The position numbers were made by a program, and so were the translations under genes. The notes below the pieces were generated by a model. That model was not told the DNA's origin. It made no database searches and saw nothing but the letters and a program-made list of their open reading frames with translations. DNA of 5,757 nucleotides from Candidatus Syntropharchaeum sp. (lineage in GTDB: Archaea; Halobacteriota; Syntropharchaeia; Alkanophagales; Methanospirareceae), in assembly GCA_016782355.1 (NCBI GenBank), contig JADHYP010000091.1, positions 1 through 5,757 of the forward strand, read 5' to 3'. Numbering within the stretch: the stretch's first letter is position 1; every line of letters begins with the position of its first letter. Of the stretch, positions 1-4,483 are shown piece by piece.

Positions 1-1
1 C

Positions 2-298
2 GCAGGCACCGGCGGGCACACCGAACATGTAAGAATATGGAACGATACGTGGATAGGTAAAGAAGCCCATTGGAAAGGCTACAAAGACGACTGGCATAAC
101 ATAACCTTTGACGAACCCTTCACGCTATTCGCTGAAAAAACATACAACTATGAAATAAGAACAGGCTCTTATCCACAGATAATCCACAAGCCGGAACACA
201 CCACTTTGGATGGCTCGTTCATCAATTGCACCAACTTCATTGATGCCAATGGGAAAGAATACACCAACTGGATACCTGCGATTAGGTTGTGGTCATGA
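2..298 (+). CDS. C-terminal part of a probable secreted/surface glycoprotein (5' truncated)
   Basis: The frame is open from the left edge and stops at TGA 296-298, giving the last 98 residues of a longer protein. The fragment is rich in aromatic residues (six Trp, several Tyr and Phe) and Gly/Thr/Asn. It has three N-x-S/T sequons at fragment residues 14, 33 and 75, has no membrane segment, and looks like an all-beta domain. The stretch around residues 48-62 (YNYEIRTGSYPQIIH) and the ending DWIPAIRL-like tail (here NWIPAIRLWS) resemble, from memory, C-terminal domains of large extracellular archaeal proteins with beta-helix or CARDB-type repeats. I infer a cell-surface or secreted protein and cannot assign a specific function. 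The start and any signal peptide lie outside the window. It runs convergently towards coaBC. The coding call is supported by a continuous, sensible protein; the family is only a guess. Confidence 0.72.
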   Translation, partial: AGTGGHTEHVRIWNDTWIGKEAHWKGYKDDWHNITFDEPFTLFAEKTYNYEIRTGSYPQIIHKPEHTTLDGSFINCTNFIDANGKEYTNWIPAIRLWS

Positions 299-299
299 T

Positions 300-325
300 A
301 AACTTTTTTGCAAGCAAAAACCTTT
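300..325 (+). terminator. Imperfect hairpin with T6 tract just after the surface-protein gene
   Basis: Two bases after the TGA there is an inverted repeat with 7-bp perfect arms (TTTTTGC 305-311 and GCAAAAA 314-320) around AA. After two mismatches it extends with AAA/TTT (300-302 and 323-325). Its left arm is part of a T6 tract (304-309). A T-rich run shortly after a stop is the usual intrinsic termination signal in archaea, so I read this as the terminator of the plus-strand gene. The hairpin may also belong to the repeat family described nearby. Confidence 0.45.
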
Positions 326-330
326 ACTAA

Positions 331-355
331 TAAACCCTTTTAGAAAAAGCGTTTA
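331..355. repeat. Inverted repeat 2 in the convergent spacer
   Basis: TAAACCCTTTT (331-341) and AAAAGCGTTTA (345-355) pair at 10 of 11 positions around a 3-nt centre; the single mismatch is C336/C350. It has the same general design (AAAC, pyrimidines, TTTT, then AAAA, purines, GTTT) as the perfect repeat at 378-404. It may act as a bidirectional terminator or be a decayed copy of a dispersed element. Confidence 0.5.
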
Positions 356-366
356 CGGAAAAACCT
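344..366 (-). terminator. Probable T-tract termination zone of coaBC
   Basis: Read on the minus strand, the 90 bases after the coaBC stop contain three T5 tracts, at 359-363, 344-348 and 316-320. The first and last sit in the same context: the plus-strand octamer AAAAACCT occurs at 316-323 and 359-366, which reads AGGTTTTT on the minus strand. Clustered T-tracts downstream of a stop are the known archaeal termination pattern. Termination here is inferred, not shown. Confidence 0.4.
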
Positions 367-377
367 GTTTCTTTGAT

Positions 378-404
378 CAAACTTTCTTTTCAAAAGAAAG
401 TTTG
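378..404. repeat. Perfect 27-bp inverted repeat overlapping the coaBC stop codon
   Basis: CAAACTTTCTTTT (378-390) and AAAAGAAAGTTTG (392-404) are perfect reverse complements around the single base C391. The coaBC stop TGA (392-390 on the minus strand) lies at the centre, so the last codons of coaBC (Thr-Phe-Phe) are encoded by one arm. It overlaps the short palindrome TTTGATCAAA (372-381). In RNA it would form a hairpin of about 10-11 bp on either strand with a small loop. It could serve as a terminator or transcript end-stabilising element for coaBC, or as a dispersed repeat; the sequence alone does not decide. Confidence 0.75.
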
Positions 405-1628
405 TGTCAACTCCTCCACTATCCCCTCGGCTATCAGCTTTTTCGCTCCTTTCACATGCTTTATGTCCACGTCCTTCGCACCCTCTCTTATTATATATAC
501 CTCATTCTCCTCGGTCCCCATCCCACCTTTGCCAACGTCATTCGCAACTACCATCGCGAGGTTATATTCCTCCATCTTTTCCCTCGCCCTTCTTATCAGT
601 TCCCCCCCTGAAACGTTCGTTTCTGCTTTAAACCCCACGATAACAAGTTCGGGGAATTCAGTCCTCACCTCTTCTATCAATTTCACGGTGGGAACGAGAT
701 GCAAATGGAAATCACCACCAGAGGAGATTTTTGCTTCTGACGGCTCAACAGTGAAATCCGAGATGGCGGCGGCAGAAATAAGCACGTCATATCCACTGCG
801 AAGCTCATTCACGCATGCATCAATCATTTCACGTGCAGTCTCCACCCTGAGTTCTTTTATTCCCATCAAATTCAGCGCTTTGCTGTGTATGAGCGTGACC
901 TCGGCACCCTGTTTATACGCTTCCTTCGCCAGTTCAATCCCGGTCCGACCGGAACTTCGGTTTGTTAATACCCTTATAGGGTCTATCCGCTCGATGGTAG
1001 GACCGCCAGTAATGAGGATGCGTTTTCCAGCAAGCTTTTTCGGCGAAAGCATACGCTCAATGGTAAGAATTATGTCTTCAATCGAGACGATTTTCGCAAG
1101 CCCTTCTTCAAATCTAGGTCCTATAACGGTTACTCCGAGCATTCTCAGCTTCTCAAGGTTCTCTATCAGAACCGGGCTCTTATATATGGTCTCGTGCATT
1201 GCCGGCACCATTATAATAGGAATTCCAGAGCCGAAGGCAGTAGTTGCAAATGCAGTCACGGTCGTATCTGATACGCCGCCGGCTATTTTGTTTATCGAGT
1301 TTGCCGTACACGGCGCGATGATAAAAAGGTCTGCGGAACCCTCCATCCCTAAAAACTCCACGTGTTCTATATTCCCCATCAATTTCGTTATCACGTCGTG
1401 CCCCGTGGCATAATGGAGCGTATATGGATGAATTATTTCCGTTGCCGCTTCACTCATCACGCCATATACGTCTGCACCATGTCTTATCAATTCACGTGTG
1501 AGTTCTACGGTTTTAACTGCCGCGATAGAGCCAGTAACACCTAAGACGACCTTCTTCCCTAACAAAGAATGGCTTTTTGTCCCTTTAATCCTCAGGGTTG
1601 GATGTGGACCCCTTTCTCTCTCTGGCAT
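390..1628 (-). CDS. coaBC: Bifunctional phosphopantothenoylcysteine decarboxylase / phosphopantothenate-cysteine ligase
   Basis: CoaBC joins cysteine to 4'-phosphopantothenate (CoaB) and decarboxylates the product to 4'-phosphopantetheine (CoaC, FMN-dependent), two cytosolic steps of coenzyme A synthesis. The 412-residue protein has the CoaC half first: VTGSIAAVK at 31-39 (flavin site), the presumed active His in IEHVEF (H89), the APCTANSINKIAGG region at 105-118, and VPAMHE at 141-146. The archaeal form PRFEEGLAK at 171-179 replaces the bacterial Cys-containing clamp. The CoaB half begins near 201 with ITGGPTIERIDPIRV, then TNRSSGRTG (222-230), SAAISDF (285-291) and VGFKAET (331-337). I chose the ATG at 1628 because the HPTLRIKGT segment right after it matches archaeal CoaBC N-termini. 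The frame stays open to 1754, but that extension would only translate the tRNA-Ala gene and the pyrI 3' end. There is no Shine-Dalgarno; the start lies 2 nt after tRNA-Ala. Confidence 0.95.
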   Translation of the reverse strand: MPERERGPHPTLRIKGTKSHSLLGKKVVLGVTGSIAAVKTVELTRELIRHGADVYGVMSEAATEIIHPYTLHYATGHDVITKLMGNIEHVEFLGMEGSADLFIIAPCTANSINKIAGGVSDTTVTAFATTAFGSGIPIIMVPAMHETIYKSPVLIENLEKLRMLGVTVIGPRFEEGLAKIVSIEDIILTIERMLSPKKLAGKRILITGGPTIERIDPIRVLTNRSSGRTGIELAKEAYKQGAEVTLIHSKALNLMGIKELRVETAREMIDACVNELRSGYDVLISAAAISDFTVEPSEAKISSGGDFHLHLVPTVKLIEEVRTEFPELVIVGFKAETNVSGGELIRRAREKMEEYNLAMVVANDVGKGGMGTEENEVYIIREGAKDVDIKHVKGAKKLIAEGIVEELTQTFF

Positions 1629-1630
1629 AA

Positions 1631-1703
1631 TGGACCGGTCGGGATTTGAACCCGAGGCCTCTCGCACGCCAAGCGAGTGATCTTCCAACTGATCTACCGG
1701 CCC
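1631..1703 (-). tRNA. tRNA-Ala(GGC)
   Basis: A complete 73-nt cloverleaf folds on the minus strand. The acceptor is GGGCCGG with CCGGTCC, the D stem GATC/GATC has loop AGTTGGAA, the anticodon stem CTCGC/GCGAG has loop TTGGCGT (anticodon GGC), there is a 5-nt variable loop, and the T stem TCGGG/CCCGA has loop TTCAAAT. The discriminator is A. Pair 3-70 is G-U, the classic alanine identity element, which confirms the assignment. CCA is not encoded and there is no intron. G1 (1703) is also the last base of the pyrI TAG stop, and only two bases (TT) separate A73 from the coaBC ATG. No convincing promoter is visible just upstream, so it is probably cotranscribed with pyrI. Confidence 0.97.
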
Positions 1704-2164
1704 TAACAGATATTCCCCGATGCGTCCTCTATTATTCTCTCGCAATAAAAGCACCTGAACTGAGGCGGATTCACACTCACCGTAACGAACTTAGACATAA
1801 CCGGCTCCTTCTCCACATTGGATATGCAATTAGGATTCGCACATCTTATAATGCCCTCTATTGACTCCGGAAGGTAAACCTTATGCTTTCCTGTTACTTC
1901 GGAATCCTGTATTATGTTTATCGTTGCGTTTGGTGCAATCAAAGCGATTTTATCCACTTCCTCAGGCTTTAGCTCCCGGTCTTCCACTTTTACTATGTCC
2001 TTCCTGCCCATCTTTTTGCTCCTCACATTTATTACAACGCTTACAACCGCATCCGTCCTTCCGTTTATCTCTAATATTTTCAACACGTTCAGCGCCTGCC
2101 CTGCTGTAATGTGGTCAATAACCGTTCCGTTTTTGATCGGCACTATTTTTAGTTCTTTCTTCAT
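1703..2164 (-). CDS. pyrI: Aspartate carbamoyltransferase regulatory chain
   Basis: PyrI is the allosteric subunit of aspartate transcarbamoylase: it binds nucleotides and links catalytic PyrB trimers in the first committed step of pyrimidine synthesis. The 153 residues are the normal family length. The nucleotide-binding domain is recognised by KNGTVIDHITAGQALNVLKIL (10-30, with the His/Ile/Ala-Gly core) and by INVRSKKMGRKDIVKVE (45-61). The C-terminal zinc domain has four ligands: C108 and C113 (C-x4-C), then C138 and C141 (C-x2-C). The ATG at 2164 is the only sensible start and lies 11 nt after the last base of tRNA-Phe. The 10-nt spacer is AT-rich without a Shine-Dalgarno. The stop TAG (1705-1703) overlaps tRNA-Ala by one base. 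pyrB, usually the neighbour, is not in this window. Confidence 0.97.
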   Translation of the reverse strand: MKKELKIVPIKNGTVIDHITAGQALNVLKILEINGRTDAVVSVVINVRSKKMGRKDIVKVEDRELKPEEVDKIALIAPNATINIIQDSEVTGKHKVYLPESIEGIIRCANPNCISNVEKEPVMSKFVTVSVNPPQFRCFYCERIIEDASGNIC

Positions 2165-2174
2165 CTTAATTTAA

Positions 2175-2248
2175 TGGGGCCGCCGAGATTCGAACTCGGG
2201 ACAACTCGGTCTTCAGCCGAGCGCTCTCCCGGTCTGAGCTACGGCCCC
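2175..2248 (-). tRNA. tRNA-Phe(GAA)
   Basis: A complete 74-nt cloverleaf folds on the minus strand. The acceptor GGGGCCG/CGGCCCC is fully paired, the D stem GCTC/GAGC has loop AGACCGGGA, the anticodon stem CTCGG/CCGAG has loop CTGAAGA (anticodon GAA), the variable loop is TTGTC, and the T stem CCGAG/CTCGG has loop TTCGAAT. The discriminator is A. No CCA is encoded and there is no intron. It is the first gene of the minus-strand array, just downstream of a BRE/TATA-like element at 2297-2281, and pyrI starts 10 nt beyond its 3' end. Confidence 0.97.
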
Positions 2249-2280
2249 TCTTCTACCTATGTTCTATATCTTTTTCTCAA

Positions 2281-2290
2281 TTTATAAATA
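2281..2290 (+). promoter_or_regulatory. TATA-like box for tldD, same element read on the plus strand
   Basis: TTTATAAATA is nearly symmetrical and also reads as a TATA box on the plus strand. It lies 27-36 nt before the tldD ATG at 2317, so initiation at normal spacing would fall at about 2311-2317 and give a leaderless or nearly leaderless tldD mRNA. That fits the lack of any Shine-Dalgarno upstream of tldD. The plus-strand BRE position is T/C-rich (TTTTCTCAA), so this direction looks weaker. A second AT-rich run (TTTTTATATTTTATA, 2302-2316) is too close to the ATG to act as the box. Confidence 0.45.
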
Positions 2291-2297
2291 TTTCCGC
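2281..2297 (-). promoter_or_regulatory. BRE/TATA promoter of the tRNA-Phe-pyrI-tRNA-Ala-coaBC array
   Basis: On the minus strand GCGGAAA (2297-2291) is followed directly by TATTTATAAA (2290-2281), the purine-rich BRE plus TATA arrangement expected for archaeal promoters. With the usual 25-nt spacing, transcription would start near 2256-2260, leaving a leader of about 10 nt before tRNA-Phe G1 at 2248. The position and BRE make this the best promoter in the 68-bp divergent region. Confidence 0.6.
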
Positions 2298-2316
2298 ATT
2301 GTTTTTATATTTTATA

Positions 2317-3741
2317 ATGGAAGAAGAGCTAAAAAAAGCGATAGATTTTGTAGTATCGAAAAATGCGAAATACGCCGATGTCCGCCTGGAAAAGGGTTAT
2401 GCAACGGTTATCGAGCTAAGAGACGATGTCCTCAGAGAGATGAGCTATGGTATAGACCAGGGCATAGGCGTAAGAGTCCTGTATAAAAACTCGTGGGGGT
2501 TCTCCTCCTCTAATGACGTCTCAAAACCCAATCTGAAAGATACCTTTGAAGACGCTTTGAACATCAGTAGAGCGTTATCGCTATCAGAATCGGATAAGAA
2601 AGCGGAAGCCGTAAAAATAGCGGACGCTGGGCAGGGAAGCGATTATTTCAAGCGGAAGCCGAAAATAAATCCCGAAGACGTCGGCATAGAAGAGAAGAAG
2701 CGGCTGGTTAAAGAAGCGTATAAAGCGGCAAGGAAACACTCTCCATACATAAAAACCGTTTCTATCTTATATCTGGATGGTTACGAGGAGAAGGTATATG
2801 CGAATTCCGACGGAAGGTATATCGTAATGGAGACGCCGGCGGTTTTTATGCGTGTGCGTGCAGTAGCGAGAAAGGGGAACGTCTTGCAAGAAGGAGTGGA
2901 GAGCATAGGAGCAGTGGCGGGTTTTGAAGTCATAGAAGAGGAGAACCCCGAGGTCGTGGGCGTAAAGGCTGCGGATAAAGCTGTCAGGCTGCTCGATGCT
3001 GAACTGCCACCTGCCGGTGAGCTCCCGGTGATAATGGACAACAAACTTACCGGCGTTTTTATGCACGAAGCGCTTGGGCATTCCGCAGAAGCCGACCACG
3101 TTTTATATGGCGAATCAATACTAAAGGGTAAATTGGGAGATGAGATAGCCTACGAAGGTCTAACGGTTGCTGACGACCCGACCATCGAGAACTCGCACGG
3201 ATATTATAAATATGACGATGAAGGAATGGAGTCAAAAAGAACGGAGATAATAAAAAACGGCGTTTTGGTCTCTTACTTGCATACGAGGGAAACCGCAGGC
3301 AGGTTAGAAGCAGTGCCAACCTCGAATGCGCGCGCTGCTGATTATTCTGAAGTTCCGCTGGTCAGGATGAGCAATACGGTAATTGAGGAAGGGGGCTGGA
3401 ATTTTGAAGAAATGCGAGAGGATATGCCATTTGGAATCTATGCTAAGGGTATGCGTGGAGGGCAGGTAGATACGGTAAGGGGTGAATTTCAGTTCAGCGC
3501 AGAGGAGGCGTTCCTGATAGAAAAGGGCGTGCTTTCAAAACGGCTGAAAAACGTTTCTCTTTCCGGCAGGACCTTAGACGTATTGAAAAACATAGATGCC
3601 GTAGGGAACGATAAAAAGCGAGGGACAATAGGTTTTTGCGGTAAGGATGGTCAAGAAGTCCCTGTTTCCGAATACGCACCGCACGTCCGCGTGAAGAAGA
3701 TATTGGTCGGTGGGGCGGTATCTGCACAAAATTCGGTGTGA
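2317..3741 (+). CDS. tldD: TldD-family zinc metalloprotease subunit
   Basis: TldD is the catalytic subunit of the TldD/TldE (PmbA) protease, which in bacteria degrades unfolded peptides and matures microcin B17-type and CcdA substrates; archaeal homologues are soluble peptidases. The 474 residues are normal length. The N-terminal domain starts with MEEELKKAIDF and is followed by the family's beta-rich region. The metal motif HEALGH lies at 250-255 (HExxxH), and the third ligand is probably C441 in GFCGKDGQEVPV. Other family marks are PTSNARAADYS (about 341-351) and the end region VRVKKILVGG. The ATG at 2317 is preferred to a TTG at 2299 because it matches family N-termini and fits the TATA spacing. 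There is no Shine-Dalgarno. No tldE/pmbA partner lies beside it: the neighbours are divergent tRNA-Phe and convergent fdhD. The 3' end is overlapped on the other strand by the extended fdhD frame. Confidence 0.95.
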   Translation: MEEELKKAIDFVVSKNAKYADVRLEKGYATVIELRDDVLREMSYGIDQGIGVRVLYKNSWGFSSSNDVSKPNLKDTFEDALNISRALSLSESDKKAEAVKIADAGQGSDYFKRKPKINPEDVGIEEKKRLVKEAYKAARKHSPYIKTVSILYLDGYEEKVYANSDGRYIVMETPAVFMRVRAVARKGNVLQEGVESIGAVAGFEVIEEENPEVVGVKAADKAVRLLDAELPPAGELPVIMDNKLTGVFMHEALGHSAEADHVLYGESILKGKLGDEIAYEGLTVADDPTIENSHGYYKYDDEGMESKRTEIIKNGVLVSYLHTRETAGRLEAVPTSNARAADYSEVPLVRMSNTVIEEGGWNFEEMREDMPFGIYAKGMRGGQVDTVRGEFQFSAEEAFLIEKGVLSKRLKNVSLSGRTLDVLKNIDAVGNDKKRGTIGFCGKDGQEVPVSEYAPHVRVKKILVGGAVSAQNSV

Positions 3742-4483
3742 TTATCCGCCCCCCCCTTGTATATACATTCATCCTTTCGCCCCTCACGAACCCAATAATA
3801 CACAACCCGGTCTTCTCCGCGATTTCAATCGCCAAACTCGTTGTAGCACCTCTCGATGCGACGACCGGAATATTTGCTACCGAACACTTCAATGCCATTT
3901 CTGACGATATCCGACCTGTGCAAGCCACAAAAGTATCTTCAAAATCTATATTCTCCGTCAATCCGTAGCCTATCACCTTATCGAGCGCATTATGCCTCCC
4001 TATGTCCTCGGATATGCATATCCTGCTTTCCTTATCGAATAATCCAACCACGTGCACCCCGCCTGTAATTCTGTGCAGGTCAGAGCCCGAAATGGATTTT
4101 ACAGCTTCAAACACCTCGTACGCATCTATTTTCAAATCAGAACTTACCTCCGGGAGTTTCGATTCATCTAAGAACGAAGTCCCGCCACCGCATCCACTAA
4201 CGATGAGTTTTCTTGCCGTCAATACCTTTAGCGGACTGCTTATTATCACGTTTGCGATACTCTCCTCTATCTGTAAGGATTCCAGTTCTTCAACGTCTCG
4301 TATAATACCTTCAGAGAATAGATGCCCTATGACGAACTCCTTCTTCATTTGCGGGCTTATCATCGTGGTTACGAAGTGCCTTCCGTTAACGAAAATTGAT
4401 AAGGGTTCTTCTTTTACGACCCCATGCTTCGACTCAACAAAGTCGTCATCGTGGAACTTCGTGCATTTTACCTCTTTTAGCAT
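3494..4483 (-). CDS. fdhD: FdhD-type sulfurtransferase for Mo/W-bisPGD enzymes, with an aberrant 3' extension
   Basis: FdhD receives sulfur from a cysteine desulfurase and passes it to the molybdenum or tungsten bis-pyranopterin cofactor needed by formate dehydrogenase; in a methanogen-like archaeon formylmethanofuran dehydrogenase is another possible client (inference). Family marks are KEEPLSIFVNGR (24-35), SGCGGG (96-101), SEDIGRHNALDKVIG (158-172), TGRISSEM (189-196), SRGATTSLA (210-218) and GFVRGERMNVYT (231-242). The usual C-x-x-C motif appears as Cys98-Gly-Gly-Gly, so the second Cys is absent. The family should end close to residue 246, but an 8-G tract (3756-3749) leaves the frame open for 83 more residues, all antisense to tldD, basic and low-quality in appearance. 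One fewer G would give a TAA at 3744-3742 and a 246-residue protein. The real 3' end is therefore probably 3742. The ATG at 4483 directly abuts the desulfurase stop. Confidence 0.88.
   Translation of the reverse strand: MLKEVKCTKFHDDDFVESKHGVVKEEPLSIFVNGRHFVTTMISPQMKKEFVIGHLFSEGIIRDVEELESLQIEESIANVIISSPLKVLTARKLIVSGCGGGTSFLDESKLPEVSSDLKIDAYEVFEAVKSISGSDLHRITGGVHVVGLFDKESRICISEDIGRHNALDKVIGYGLTENIDFEDTFVACTGRISSEMALKCSVANIPVVASRGATTSLAIEIAEKTGLCIIGFVRGERMNVYTRGGRIITPNFVQIPPHRPISSSRGRAVRIRKQGLLDHPYRKNLLSLAFYRSLRHLCFSIRLRSCRKEKRFSAVLKARPFLSGTPPLR
3749..3756. other. 8-bp C/G homopolymer at the fdhD 3' end
   Basis: Eight C on the plus strand (eight G in fdhD) sit at codons 243-246 of fdhD, 7 bases past the tldD stop. 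With 8 the fdhD frame runs on to 3494. With 7 it ends at TAA 3744-3742, immediately next to the tldD TGA (3739-3741). With 9 it would run about 30 more residues. This is either a sequencing/assembly length error or a slippery tract. Confidence 0.85.

Noticed and set aside
372..381. Palindrome TTTGATCAAA as an operator
   Set aside because: It is downstream of both converging genes and overlaps the larger inverted repeat, so an operator role is unlikely.
210..611. Plus-strand open frame across the convergent spacer
   Set aside because: It overlaps the surface-protein tail in another frame, the inverted repeats and the coaBC antisense, with no coding signs.
373..1413. Long plus-strand open frame (346 codons)
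   Set aside because: It is the antisense of coaBC; the Ser/Ile/Pro-rich translation has no family features, while the minus strand encodes a clear CoaBC.
1629..1754. N-terminal 42-residue extension of CoaBC
   Set aside because: The frame is open, but it translates tRNA-Ala and the end of pyrI; homology begins just after the ATG at 1628.
1704..1760. Separate promoter for tRNA-Ala inside the pyrI 3' end
   Set aside because: AT-rich patches (such as TTTTATTG near 1747-1754 and AATAATAG near 1730) lack a BRE or correct spacing; none is convincing, though it cannot be excluded.
1861..2174. Hydrophobic plus-strand frames opposite pyrI, resembling short membrane proteins
   Set aside because: They are antisense of a complete PyrI with all four zinc ligands, and the Ser/Leu/Phe richness is a complement artefact.
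2299..2316. TTG start adding six residues to TldD
   Set aside because: The following ATG matches family N-termini, and the added residues come from AT-rich promoter DNA.
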